Shown: positions 52,206 to 60,928 of the stretch, piece by piece
Layout of the letters: every line of letters begins with the position of its first letter
Position numbering within the stretch: the first letter of the stretch is position 1
The notes under the pieces: model-generated
The model's input: the letters and a program-made list of their open reading frames with translations, nothing else
Told to the model about the DNA's origin: nothing
Databases searched by the model: none
Translations under genes and position numbers: made by a program
Origin: a bacterium
GTDB lineage: Bacteria; Bacillota; Clostridia; Lachnospirales; Lachnospiraceae
Direction of reading: 5' to 3'
Length of the DNA: 64,000 nucleotides
Assembly (NCBI GenBank): GCA_030535455.1
Contig: JAUNJY010000007.1
Coordinates: 54,784-118,783, forward strand

Positions 52206-52526
52206 ATGATCAAGAAGGCAGTCGTACATAAAACATTTGGTAAGGGTACCATTGTTGAAAAAAAGCAAAACTACATAAAAGTTCAGTTTGAAGCCTTTAG
52301 AGAACGAAAAACATTTTTATATCCAGATTCATTCGAAAAGTTCTTGACATTCGAAGAACCTGATTTGCAAAAAAAAGCATTGGAAGAGTTAAAGAAGATA
52401 CAAGAAAAGAAAGAAGCCGAGCATGAAGCAAAGCGCTTGTTATATCAGCAGCAGATTGAGGAAGCTCAGGCACCACCTAAGAAGTCGAAAAGAGCAACTG
52501 CTGCAAGCAAAAAAACAGAACAGTAA
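52206..52526 (+). CDS. Small basic coiled-coil protein of unknown function
   Basis: A 106-residue protein. The first half reads VVHKTFGKGTIVEKKQNYIK then FEKFLTFEEP, a small beta domain seen in other clostridial proteins (GxGxI ... F.YPD.FEKFL). Residues 55-90 are a charged coiled coil, and the end is Lys-rich. It is not assigned a function. It stands just before the rimM transcription unit. Confidence 0.65.
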   Translation: MIKKAVVHKTFGKGTIVEKKQNYIKVQFEAFRERKTFLYPDSFEKFLTFEEPDLQKKALEELKKIQEKKEAEHEAKRLLYQQQIEEAQAPPKKSKRATAASKKTEQ

Positions 52527-52552
52527 TTTAGGACAACAGAATAATATGTATA

Positions 52553-52602
52553 GAAGAACCTGGTATACTCTCAATTAAGAAAGTAGGTCAGGTTCTTTAT
52601 AG
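52553..52602 (+). terminator. Intrinsic terminator upstream of rimM
   Basis: AGAACCTG pairs with CAGGTTCT, with inner GTATACT/AAGTAGGT, followed by TTT. Confidence 0.7.
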
Positions 52603-52669
52603 TTTAGGGAAGATTTCTGCATTTGTTGAAGTATTGGTCCTTAAATCCTTGTTAATACTAGGAATGTAT

Positions 52670-52698
52670 TTGACAAACGATATAGAGTTAGATAGAAT
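52670..52698 (+). promoter_or_regulatory. Promoter of rimM-trmD
   Basis: TTGACA (52670-52675), 17-base spacer and TAGAAT (52693-52698). This gives rimM its own start, consistent with its separation from khpA. Confidence 0.75.
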
Positions 52699-52735
52699 TT
52701 AAAAGATAATGCCAAGATAAAGCAAGGAGACTACG

Positions 52736-53245
52736 ATGGAACAATTATTACGTGTTGGCGTAATTTCAAATACGCACGGAATTCGAGGAGAGGTAAAGGT
52801 ATTCCCTACAACAAATGATGCCTCTCGTTTTGACTATTTAAAAGAAGTAATCTTAGATACAGGAAAAGAGCAAATGACGCTACATGTATCCAATGTAAAA
52901 TACTTCAAACAATTTGTAATCTTAAAATTTAAAGAATTTGATAATATCAATGACATTGAACGTTATAAAGGAAAAGATTTATTTGTAACTCGTGAAAATG
53001 CAGTACCATTAGAAGAAGGCGAATATTATATCGCAGATCTTATCGGCTGTAAAGTGGTAACTGACGAAGGAAACGACCTTGGTGAGTTAATCGATGTAAT
53101 GGAAACAGGTGCAAACGATGTTTATGTTGTTAAGACAAAAGACAGAGGCGAAGTACTTCTTCCATATATCGACGAATGTATCCTTAATATCGATATTGAT
53201 AATAAAGAAATTACGGCTCACATCATGCCAGGTCTTTTAGACTAA
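52736..53245 (+). CDS. rimM: 16S rRNA processing protein RimM
   Basis: A 169-residue 30S maturation factor. [20 protein letters not shown] is the N-terminal barrel signature; the PRC-barrel part has [15 protein letters not shown] and [15 protein letters not shown]. It assists assembly of the 30S head near S19. It ends 13 bases before trmD. Confidence 0.96.
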   Translation: MEQLLRVGVISNTHGIRGEVKVFPTTNDASRFDYLKEVILDTGKEQMTLHVSNVKYFKQFVILKFKEFDNINDIERYKGKDLFVTRENAVPLEEGEYYIADLIGCKVVTDEGNDLGELIDVMETGANDVYVVKTKDRGEVLLPYIDECILNIDIDNKEITAHIMPGLLD

Positions 53246-53258
53246 CGGGGGGAATTGA

Positions 53259-53996
53259 ATGAATTTTTACATCCTGACGTTATTTCCTGAGATGGTCGAA
53301 GATACGTTTCATACAAGCATAATGAAGCGCGCAGCAGAGAAAGAGCTAGTTAGCCTTACTGCTGTCAATATCCGTGATTTCTCTGAAAATAAACATTTGA
53401 AAGTGGATGATTATCCATATGGCGGTGGTGCCGGCATGGTAATGCAGCCAGGGCCTGTTTACAGTGCCTATGAGTCAATCAAAGAAAAAGCAAAAGGTGC
53501 CCGTGTGGTGTACATGACACCTCAAGGAAAAGTATTTAATCAGAAGATGGCTGAAGAATTTGCAAAGGAAGAGAACTTAATCTTCCTATGCGGACATTAT
53601 GAAGGAATCGATGAGCGAGTATTAGAGGAAATCGTGACAGACGAAGTATCCATTGGTGATTATGTACTGACAGGCGGCGAACTTCCATCCCTAGTTATGA
53701 TGGATGCCATTGGCCGTTTAGTGCCAGGAGTATTAAATAATGATGTATCCGCGGAAATCGAATCCTTCCACGATAACTTATTAGAATACCCACAGTACAC
53801 AAGACCAGTAACGTTCCACGATAAGGAGGTTCCAGAAGTATTACGTTCTGGACACCATGGAAACGTAGAGAAATGGAGACGAGAACAGTCCATCATTCGT
53901 ACGTTAAAGAAACGTCCTGATCTGTTAGAAGAGGCTAATCTAACAAAAAAAGAAAAGCAATTTTTAGAAACTCTTAAAAATAAGAATAAGAAATAA
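53259..53996 (+). CDS. trmD: tRNA (guanine37-N1)-methyltransferase
   Basis: A 245-residue SPOUT methyltransferase that makes m1G37 in tRNA. The start NFYILTLFPEMVEDTF, DDYPYGGGAGMVMQPGPV and the trefoil-knot motif IGDYVLTGGELPSLVMMDA are diagnostic. SAM binds in the knot. It is followed by the rplS promoter. Confidence 0.97.
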   Translation: MNFYILTLFPEMVEDTFHTSIMKRAAEKELVSLTAVNIRDFSENKHLKVDDYPYGGGAGMVMQPGPVYSAYESIKEKAKGARVVYMTPQGKVFNQKMAEEFAKEENLIFLCGHYEGIDERVLEEIVTDEVSIGDYVLTGGELPSLVMMDAIGRLVPGVLNNDVSAEIESFHDNLLEYPQYTRPVTFHDKEVPEVLRSGHHGNVEKWRREQSIIRTLKKRPDLLEEANLTKKEKQFLETLKNKNKK

Positions 53997-54038
53997 TTAA
54001 ATTGCGAAAACTTGGTAATAGAACTATGAAATTTATTC

Positions 54039-54067
54039 TTGCAATTATCGACTATTTATGATAAAGT
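54039..54067 (+). promoter_or_regulatory. Promoter of rplS
   Basis: TTGCAA (54039-54044), 17-base spacer and TAAAGT (54062-54067), about 20 bases ahead of the candidate L19 leader. Confidence 0.6.
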
Positions 54068-54087
54068 ATGGTTGTTGTGAGATTAAG

Positions 54088-54125
54088 GGTGTTCCTCTGC
54101 TACTTACTAGCGTATTAAGAACATC
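54088..54125 (+). ncRNA. Candidate L19 leader RNA
   Basis: GGTGTTC (54088-54094) can pair with GAACATC (54119-54125), enclosing GCTA-CTTAC-TAGC. This two-stem layout ahead of rplS recalls the known Firmicute L19 leader. It precedes the AGGAGG of rplS. A covariance search would decide. Confidence 0.55.
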
Positions 54126-54150
54126 TAATATAAATTAGGAGGTCGCACAA

Positions 54151-54498
54151 ATGAATCAAATTATTAAAAATATCGAAGCTGCTCAATTAAAAGCAGAAGT
54201 ACCTAGCTTTTCCGTTGGTGATACTGTTAAAGTATACGCTAAAGTAAAAGAAGGTAACCGTGAAAGAACTCAGGTTTTCGAAGGTACAGTATTAAAGAGA
54301 CAAAATGGTGGAGCAAGAGAAACTTTTACAGTTAGAAAAACTTCTAACGGTATCGGTGTAGAAAAAACTTGGCCATTACACTCTCCAATCGTAGAAAAAG
54401 TTGAAGTTGTAAGATACGGTAAAGTTAGAAGAGCTAAACTTAACTACTTACGTCAAAGAGTTGGTAAAGCTGCTAAGGTTAAAGAATTAGTTAAATAA
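54151..54498 (+). CDS. rplS: 50S ribosomal protein L19
   Basis: A 115-residue L19 (bL19) at the 30S-50S interface. [32 protein letters not shown] and the basic [20 protein letters not shown] tail are diagnostic. AGGAGG precedes the start. Confidence 0.97.
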   Translation: MNQIIKNIEAAQLKAEVPSFSVGDTVKVYAKVKEGNRERTQVFEGTVLKRQNGGARETFTVRKTSNGIGVEKTWPLHSPIVEKVEVVRYGKVRRAKLNYLRQRVGKAAKVKELVK

Positions 54499-54541
54499 TT
54501 TTTCTTAGTGATCTAGCTTTGAATCATATTTTAAAAATGTT

Positions 54542-54587
54542 AAGGGGCTGTCGTACTGTATTTGCTATAGTACGTAGCCCCTTTTTA
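54542..54587 (+). terminator. Intrinsic terminator of rplS
   Basis: AAGGGGCT and CGTACT pair with AGTACG and AGCCCCTT, then TTTTT. Confidence 0.92.
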
Positions 54588-54665
54588 TTTCATAGGGGAC
54601 TTCTTATAAAAGAAGCCTTCTGTCAAATAAAGCCTCTGAGACAATGGCATTTCCTGGGGATGAAA
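54588..54665 (+). repeat. Decayed copy of the dispersed structured element
   Basis: CATAGGGGACTTCTTATAAAAGAAGCCTTCTGTC resembles hairpin 1 (ATAGGAGACTTCTC...GAGAAG). AAAGCCTCTGAG follows where hairpin 2 is expected. It starts right after the rplS terminator. The core is lost. Confidence 0.45.
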
Positions 54666-54752
54666 TAAGAGTTCGTTTCTTTTTGGATTCGTGTTATAAT
54701 AGGAATGTTATTGAGGACTTAAAAATACAAAAGTGTTGTAGAGGAGTAAGTT

Positions 54753-55409
54753 ATGGCATTCGATTTTGATAATGGAAACCGTCAAGAAAAGAGAAAAAAT
54801 CGCCTAGTACGACTGCTCATCTGGATCGTAGAAATCGCAATTGCAATATTCCTTGGATTTCTTGTAATTCACTTTGGGTTTCAAAAGATCAAGATGTACG
54901 GGGAGTCGATGAGCCCTACTCTGGCTGAAAGTGATTCTATTATGGTAAATAAGCTTGATTATCGTTTTTCTTCGCCAAAACGTGGAGACGTGATCGTGTT
55001 TAAACAAAGCGGACAAGAACACAGCTACTATAATGTGAAGCGTGTGATCGGACTCCCGGGAGAAACAATAGAGATCAAAGAAGGCATTGTTTATATTGAC
55101 GGAACTAAGTATAAAGAAATTGTGGAAGTAGAAGAGATTAGCAACAGTGGTCTGGCAGCTACTCCATATAAGTTAGAAGATGGGGAATATTTTGTCCTCG
55201 GAGATAATCGAAATGGCAGTGTAGATAGCAGATTTGCCAGTTTCGGTACTGTAATAAAAGATGATATCATCGGTAAAGCGTGGATTCGTATGAACAAATT
55301 CGCATTTATCGGTAATTTGAATAGAAGAAAAGAGGTAGAGGAAACGGAGACGCCATCTGCAACACCGATTGGCGGTATCTCGGTAAGTCCAACACCGACA
55401 GCAAAATAA
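54753..55409 (+). CDS. lepB: Type I signal peptidase
   Basis: A 218-residue membrane-anchored serine protease that cuts signal peptides. A transmembrane helix near residues 22-42 is followed by MYGESMSPTL with the Ser nucleophile, the Lys in VKRVIGLPGE and the GDNRNGSVDSR box. The tail is Thr/Pro-rich. It opens the lepB-rbgA-lepB-rnhB run. Confidence 0.95.
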   Translation: MAFDFDNGNRQEKRKNRLVRLLIWIVEIAIAIFLGFLVIHFGFQKIKMYGESMSPTLAESDSIMVNKLDYRFSSPKRGDVIVFKQSGQEHSYYNVKRVIGLPGETIEIKEGIVYIDGTKYKEIVEVEEISNSGLAATPYKLEDGEYFVLGDNRNGSVDSRFASFGTVIKDDIIGKAWIRMNKFAFIGNLNRRKEVEETETPSATPIGGISVSPTPTAK

Positions 55410-55440
55410 AAGACAAAATTAAGAACATGAGGTAAGGCAA

Positions 55441-56301
55441 ATGCATTTTCAATGGTATCCAGGACATATGACGAAAGCAAAACGTCAGATGCAGGAAGAT
55501 ATAAAATTAATCGACGTTGTAATCGAGTTAGTAGATGCAAGAATTCCACTAGCAAGTAAAAATCCAGATATTGATGATTTAGCAAAGAATAAATCCAGAG
55601 TTATCCTTTTAAACAAATATGATTTAGCAGATCCTGAATGGTCTAGAAAATGGAAGGCTTGGTACGAAGCAAAAGGCTGGTATGTAGTAGGCCTTAACTC
55701 TAAAAAAGGGACTGGCGTAAAAGATGTTCAAAACATTATTTTAGAAGCATGTAAAGAAAAGATTGAACGTGACCGCAAACGTGGGATCATCAATCGTCCG
55801 GTGCGTGCTATGATCGTTGGAATTCCTAACGTTGGTAAGTCTACGTTTATCAACACATTTGCAGGAAAAGCATGTGCTAAGACTGGTAACAAGCCAGGTG
55901 TAACAAAAGGAAAGCAATGGATCCGTCTGAATAAGAACGTTGAATTATTAGATACACCAGGTATCTTATGGCCAAAATTTGAAGATCAGACAGTAGGTCT
56001 TAAATTAGCATTCATTGGTTCTATTAAAGAAGAATTATTAAATACGACTGAACTTGCAATGGAATTATTAGATTTCATGAATACGCATTATAAAGGCGTA
56101 TTAGAAGAACGTTATGAAATGGAAGCATATGAAGATTCTGTTAAGACACTTTACCATATTGCAGAACTTCGTTCTTGCAAATTACGTGGAAATGAGCTTG
56201 ATTTAAATAAAGCAGCAGGTATTATCATTGATGATTTCCGTAATGCAAAGTTAGGAAGAGTAACGTTAGAATTTCCTGAGGATGGTAACTCCGAAGAATA
56301 A
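55441..56301 (+). CDS. rbgA: Ribosome biogenesis GTPase RbgA (YlqF)
   Basis: A 286-residue circularly permuted GTPase needed for late 50S assembly. The start FQWYPGHMTKAKRQM is typical; NKYDLAD (G4) comes before GIPNVGKST (G1) and DTPGI (G3). A C-terminal helical ANTAR-like domain follows. It ends 12 bases before the second lepB. Confidence 0.95.
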   Translation: MHFQWYPGHMTKAKRQMQEDIKLIDVVIELVDARIPLASKNPDIDDLAKNKSRVILLNKYDLADPEWSRKWKAWYEAKGWYVVGLNSKKGTGVKDVQNIILEACKEKIERDRKRGIINRPVRAMIVGIPNVGKSTFINTFAGKACAKTGNKPGVTKGKQWIRLNKNVELLDTPGILWPKFEDQTVGLKLAFIGSIKEELLNTTELAMELLDFMNTHYKGVLEERYEMEAYEDSVKTLYHIAELRSCKLRGNELDLNKAAGIIIDDFRNAKLGRVTLEFPEDGNSEE

Positions 56302-56313
56302 GGAGGTTTCAGT

Positions 56314-57123
56314 TTGAAAAAGGGAAGCAGTATTGATGACAGCTTAGAATTTTGTAAAGAAATAAAATATTATGAAGAAAAAGATGATCCATTAGCATTT
56401 GATGAAAAGAATTTTCCAAAGCTAAAAGAATACATTCAGTGGATTAACGACACAGACCAGGCCGTACATAGTGATTATGTAGCCTACGAGTCTGCGCTTC
56501 GTAAGATAGAGCAGGAAACGCCGACACAAAAACCGATAAAGAAACAGGCAGAAATCATTGATTTTCCGATGGAGGAAATGGATGAGGAAGAGGAAGAAAA
56601 GACCACGCTTTTAGGTGTGATAGGTCAAATCTTAGCCTGTCTTTTAGTTGCAATTGTATTAGTATATGGAATTACCACCTTTGTTGTTACCTATTCAAGG
56701 GTAAATGGAGGCTCCATGGAAATCACATTACACGATGGCAATGTGGTAGCGATCAATCGCTTTACCTATCGCTTTCATGATCCGGAACAGTTTGATGTGA
56801 TCGTATTCAAAAACGATACAGACATTAATTTGGTGAAACGAATCATTGCACTACCAGGACAAACCATTCAGATTGTGGATGGCAAGATCTATGTGGATGG
56901 GGAAGTAATCAATGAAAACTATGGTACGGAAGACATGTCCTACGCAGGAAATGCGGCCGAACCAATTACATTGGGAGTGGACGAGTACTTTGTGTTAGGA
57001 GATAACCGTAATAACAGTACGGACAGCCGTTCATCATATGTTGGACTAGTACGAAAAAAAGATATTATAGGAAAAGTCAGCGCAAGACTATATCCATTTA
57101 GCCAATTTGGCGGTATTGAATAA
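56314..57123 (+). CDS. lepB: Type I signal peptidase with N-terminal extension
   Basis: A 269-residue second signal peptidase in the same operon. The first ~100 residues are an acidic cytoplasmic region absent from the other copy; a helix (LLGVIGQILACLLVAIVLVY) follows, then NGGSMEITL (Ser), LVKRIIALPGQ (Lys) and GDNRNNSTDSRSS. It starts with TTG 56314 after AAGGAGG. The extension may regulate or localise it. Confidence 0.9.
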   Translation: MKKGSSIDDSLEFCKEIKYYEEKDDPLAFDEKNFPKLKEYIQWINDTDQAVHSDYVAYESALRKIEQETPTQKPIKKQAEIIDFPMEEMDEEEEEKTTLLGVIGQILACLLVAIVLVYGITTFVVTYSRVNGGSMEITLHDGNVVAINRFTYRFHDPEQFDVIVFKNDTDINLVKRIIALPGQTIQIVDGKIYVDGEVINENYGTEDMSYAGNAAEPITLGVDEYFVLGDNRNNSTDSRSSYVGLVRKKDIIGKVSARLYPFSQFGGIE

Positions 57124-57139
57124 ACCAGAGGTAAGATAC

Positions 57140-57895
57140 ATGAAGAGTTTAGCAATGATTAAACAGGAATTAGAACAGGCAGAAGCTTCTGTCCGTAAAC
57201 AAATGCTTACAGAGTTAGAAAGTGACTCGAGAGTGGGTGTTAAAAACCTAATTCTACGCTATAAAAAGATAGAAGAAAAATATCTTGCAGAGCTTGAACG
57301 AATTGAAGTCATGAAACAGTTTGAATATGAATACGCAGACGCAAACTATATCTGTGGTATTGATGAAGTAGGACGTGGTCCGCTTGCAGGCCCTGTTGTT
57401 GCAGGTGCAGTAATCTTAGACCCGAATGTTGATATCCTTTATCTAAATGACTCCAAACAGCTCAGTGAGGCAAAGAGAAATGAATTATATCTTGAAATCA
57501 AAGAGAAAGCAATTGCTTGTAATATAGGCATTATGCCACCAAGCGTAATTGATGATATCAATATATTAAACGCTACGTATCAAGCGATGAGAGAAGCAGT
57601 GGAAGGGTTGGAAGTGACTCCGGACGTGCTTTTAAATGATGCAGTAATCATTCCTGGACTTCCTATGGAACAGGTCAAGATTATCAAAGGCGATGCCAGA
57701 AGTATCTCTATTGCAGCTGCAAGTATTCTTGCAAAGGTTGAGAGAGATGAGATGATGGTAGAATACGACAAGATTTATCCTGAGTACGGCTTTGCCCAAA
57801 ACAAAGGATATGGTAGTAAGCAGCACATCGAAGCATTAAAAAAATATGGCCCTTGTCCAATTCATCGTAGAAGCTTCATTAAAAACTTTGTATAA
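57140..57895 (+). CDS. rnhB: Ribonuclease HII
   Basis: A 251-residue RNase H2 that removes RNA from RNA-DNA hybrids and misincorporated ribonucleotides. CGIDEVGRGPLAGPVVAGAV carries the first catalytic acids; LNDSKQLSEAKR and SIAAASILAKVERD follow. A ~70-residue N-terminal helical extension fits the Firmicute form. ATG 57140 has an AGAGGTAAG site. Confidence 0.95.
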   Translation: MKSLAMIKQELEQAEASVRKQMLTELESDSRVGVKNLILRYKKIEEKYLAELERIEVMKQFEYEYADANYICGIDEVGRGPLAGPVVAGAVILDPNVDILYLNDSKQLSEAKRNELYLEIKEKAIACNIGIMPPSVIDDINILNATYQAMREAVEGLEVTPDVLLNDAVIIPGLPMEQVKIIKGDARSISIAAASILAKVERDEMMVEYDKIYPEYGFAQNKGYGSKQHIEALKKYGPCPIHRRSFIKNFV

Positions 57896-57921
57896 TTTTT
57901 AATAAGCAGTGAGGTAATCCT

Positions 57922-58206
57922 ATGGAAGAAATGAGAAATAAAACTGCAGTTGCATTAGAATATAGCCCAGATGAACAGGCACCGAAGATCATTGCTTCTG
58001 GCAGGGGTTACCTGGCAGATAAGATTGTTACGGCTGCAAACGAGTCAAAGGTTCCGGTGCATCAAGATGCTCCTCTTGCAAAAACGCTGTCAAAGCTTGA
58101 AATTGGCGAGTATATTCCTAAGGAATTATACGGAGTGGTTGCAGATATTCTTGTGTATGTTGATGAAGCAGACCGAATTAAGAAAAAACTGAACTTAAAA
58201 AAGTAA
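57922..58206 (+). CDS. ylqH: FlhB C-terminal-like protein (YlqH)
   Basis: A 94-residue soluble homologue of the cytoplasmic end of the flagellar export protein FlhB (AVALEYSPDEQAPKIIASG, KVPVHQDAPLAKTLSKLEIG, IPKELYGVVADILVYV). The FlhB NPTH cleavage motif is replaced, so it is a stand-alone paralogue. It lies between rnhB and yraN as in Bacillus. Confidence 0.88.
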   Translation: MEEMRNKTAVALEYSPDEQAPKIIASGRGYLADKIVTAANESKVPVHQDAPLAKTLSKLEIGEYIPKELYGVVADILVYVDEADRIKKKLNLKK

Positions 58207-58221
58207 AGTTGGGGGTATTTC

Positions 58222-58590
58222 ATGTATAATAAGCGGGTAATTGGTAATGACAAAGAACAACTTGTCGTAAAACATCTAGAGACATTAGGATATCAGGTGA
58301 TAATGACGAATTATTTCTGTCAGGCTGGAGAAATTGACATTATTGCAAAGGAGAATGGCTACCTTGTGTTTATCGAGGTAAAATACCGTTCTAATTTGAA
58401 AAATGGATATCCAGAAGAAGCAGTTACCAAGCGGAAGATGCATGCAATCATAAAAACAGCAAATCACTACTTATTAAGACATGGTTTATCGTTTGATAGC
58501 CCATGTCGTTTTGATGTTGCTGTCTTATTAAAGGACGATATCAAGGTATATCAGAATGCATTTATGATTGATGAAGGATATATTTTTTGA
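58222..58590 (+). CDS. yraN: YraN/UPF0102 family endonuclease-like protein
   Basis: A 122-residue protein with the restriction-endonuclease-like core: GNDKEQLVVKHLETLGYQV, FCQAGEIDIIAKENGYLVFI EVK-type E..D...K layout. Its stop overlaps the next start by four bases. It may act in DNA repair. Confidence 0.9.
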   Translation: MYNKRVIGNDKEQLVVKHLETLGYQVIMTNYFCQAGEIDIIAKENGYLVFIEVKYRSNLKNGYPEEAVTKRKMHAIIKTANHYLLRHGLSFDSPCRFDVAVLLKDDIKVYQNAFMIDEGYIF

Positions 58591-59528
58591 AAGGTAGCAA
58601 AATAGGCATGAACGAATATAATCCAGAGAGAATTTTTGATGCGAACAATGACCAGGTTCATTATAAGTACGAAAATTCTGTTTATAATATAAAGTATAAC
58701 GATGACGATGCACATGCATTGCTAAATACAGATCATGAGACACCATTTGTCCATTTTGAAGCGCTTGACCGCGTAGAAGGAATTAGACATGGGTTTTCCA
58801 CAAGACTTGGCGGCGTCAGTACAGGTGACTTTACAACACTTAACTTAAGCTTTGTTCGTGGAGATAAAGAAGAAGCAGTAAAGGAAAATTATGAACGTAT
58901 ACTTGCTGCCATGGGAATGAAGGAAACTGATCTTGCGTTCTCGGACCAAGTACACGATACGCTTGTTTATCGTATTACCAAGGCGGATATCAGTAAGGAT
59001 AATCGCTTTGAACGTAGGCTAAAAGGCATTGATGGCCTGATAACCAATGAGCCGGGAGTGACATTGGTTACCTCTTACGCTGATTGTGTGCCATTATACT
59101 TTGTGGATCCGATAAAAAAGGCAATCGGCCTTAGCCATTCCGGCTGGAAGGGCACGGTTAATAAGATTGGCAAGAAGACAGTAGAAGCCATGACTGAGGA
59201 ATTTGGATCAGATCCAAAGGATATTATTGCAGTGATTGGCCCTAGTATCTGCTTTGACTGTTATGAAGTCAGTGAAGATGTTGCAACAGCATTTATGGGT
59301 AATTTTACAAATGAAATAACATCCAAGATACTGTATAATAAAGGAAATGGAAAGTATCAATTAGACTTATGGCTGGTAAATAAGTATATCTTATTAGAAG
59401 CGGGCCTTGAGGAAACGAATATAACAAATTCGAATTTATGCACATGCTGTAATAACCGCTTACTGTTTTCGCATCGTGCAAGTGGCGGAAAACGCGGAAA
59501 CCTAGCAGCTTTTATGTGTTTAGAATAG
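58587..59528 (+). CDS. pgeF: Polyphenol oxidase/laccase-domain protein PgeF (YlmD/YfiH)
   Basis: A 313-residue laccase-domain protein; the family acts as purine nucleoside phosphorylase/adenosine deaminase-like enzyme. GIRHGFSTRLGGVSTGDF, TSYADCVPLYFVDP and GLSHSGWKGTVNKIG carry the copper/zinc His-Cys motifs, with NLCTCCNNRLLFSHRASGG at the end. TTG 58587 follows GAAGGAT; ATG 58608 is the alternative. Confidence 0.9.
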   Translation: MKGSKIGMNEYNPERIFDANNDQVHYKYENSVYNIKYNDDDAHALLNTDHETPFVHFEALDRVEGIRHGFSTRLGGVSTGDFTTLNLSFVRGDKEEAVKENYERILAAMGMKETDLAFSDQVHDTLVYRITKADISKDNRFERRLKGIDGLITNEPGVTLVTSYADCVPLYFVDPIKKAIGLSHSGWKGTVNKIGKKTVEAMTEEFGSDPKDIIAVIGPSICFDCYEVSEDVATAFMGNFTNEITSKILYNKGNGKYQLDLWLVNKYILLEAGLEETNITNSNLCTCCNNRLLFSHRASGGKRGNLAAFMCLE

Positions 59529-59584
59529 AGTTTTAACAACATGATTCGCATAAAGCGCTGGTTTTATGCAGACGGGAGAATGAC

Positions 59585-60898
59585 ATGAGTATAAAAGGAC
59601 ACATTATAACAAGCGTGCAGCCTGGAAGTATTGCAGAAGAGCTTGAAATCGAACGTGGCGACACCCTTCTTCGTATTAATAATCAAGAGATTAAAGATGT
59701 CTTTGATTATCATTACTTGGTAAATGATGAATACCTTACGGTTCTTATTATGAAACCAAACAATGAAGAGTGGGAATTAGAAATTGAAAAAGACTATGAA
59801 GAAGATTTAGGGATTGAGTTTGGCGAAAGCTTAATGGATAACTATCGTTCTTGTCGAAACAAATGTATTTTCTGCTTTATTGATCAAAATCCAGAAGGCA
59901 TGAGAGAAACGATCTATTTTAAAGATGATGATGCCAGATTATCCTTCTTGCAAGGAAATTACATCACACTTACTAATATGAAGATGGAAGACATCGAACG
60001 TATTATTCTTTATAAATTGGCACCGATTAATATTTCTGTCCATACGACAAATCCTGAGCTTCGTCAAAAAATGCTCCATAACCGATTTGCGGGGGATGCT
60101 TTAGAAAAAATCAAGCGTCTTTACGAAGGCGGAATTGAAATGAATTCCCAAATCGTATTGTGTAAGGGTTACAATGATGGAAAAGAATTAGATCGTACCA
60201 TTGAAGATTTAGGAAACATGATGCCTCATATGCGCAGTCTTTCTGTAGTGCCACTTGGAAAGACAAAGTTCAGAGACGGATTGGAGCAAATTCCATCCTT
60301 TACAAAAGAGGACGCAAGACAAGTGTTAGACCAAATACATTATTGGCAGGAAAAGTTCTTAGAACAGCATGGTACAAGATTTGTATTTGCCAGTGATGAA
60401 TGGTATATTAAAGCTGAGTTAGACGTTCCAGAAGAAGATTACTATGAAGGATATGGACAGATTGAAAACGGTGTAGGAATGGTTCGTTCCTTAACGGAAG
60501 AAGTGCTATCCTACCTTGATGAAATCGAAGGGGATGACCGCTTAGGGAAAGTCTCCATGGTAACCGGTGTACTTGCGAGTTCTACAATTGATTATTTAAA
60601 ATCAAAGGTGAATGAAAAATTCCCAAATATGACAATTGACCTGTATACGATTAAAAATGACTTCTTTGGTCATGAAATTACCGTAGCAGGGCTCTTAACT
60701 GGCGGAGATATTATCAACCAGTTAAAAGGAAAAGATTTAGGCGATTATCTAATTCTTCCAAGCGTTTTACTTCGAAGCGGCGAGGATGTACTTTTAGATG
60801 ATCTTACCATAAATGATATTCAAAATGCTTTACAAACCGACATCCGTATTGTACAATCAGACGGAACGTCATTTGTTAATACAATTATTACCAAATAA
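59585..60898 (+). CDS. DUF512 radical-SAM protein with PDZ domain
   Basis: A 437-residue protein. The N-terminal PDZ-like region (VQPGSIAEELEIERGDTLLR) is followed by a radical-SAM cluster in CRNKCIFCFIDQNP (CxxxCxxC), with GNYITLTNM nearby, and a C-terminal DUF512 domain. Its product is not established to my knowledge. It often neighbours der in Clostridia, as here, suggesting a role near ribosome assembly. Confidence 0.88.
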   Translation: MSIKGHIITSVQPGSIAEELEIERGDTLLRINNQEIKDVFDYHYLVNDEYLTVLIMKPNNEEWELEIEKDYEEDLGIEFGESLMDNYRSCRNKCIFCFIDQNPEGMRETIYFKDDDARLSFLQGNYITLTNMKMEDIERIILYKLAPINISVHTTNPELRQKMLHNRFAGDALEKIKRLYEGGIEMNSQIVLCKGYNDGKELDRTIEDLGNMMPHMRSLSVVPLGKTKFRDGLEQIPSFTKEDARQVLDQIHYWQEKFLEQHGTRFVFASDEWYIKAELDVPEEDYYEGYGQIENGVGMVRSLTEEVLSYLDEIEGDDRLGKVSMVTGVLASSTIDYLKSKVNEKFPNMTIDLYTIKNDFFGHEITVAGLLTGGDIINQLKGKDLGDYLILPSVLLRSGEDVLLDDLTINDIQNALQTDIRIVQSDGTSFVNTIITK

Positions 60899-60928
60899 TA
60901 ATTATTACGAACTAATAAGGAGAAAACA

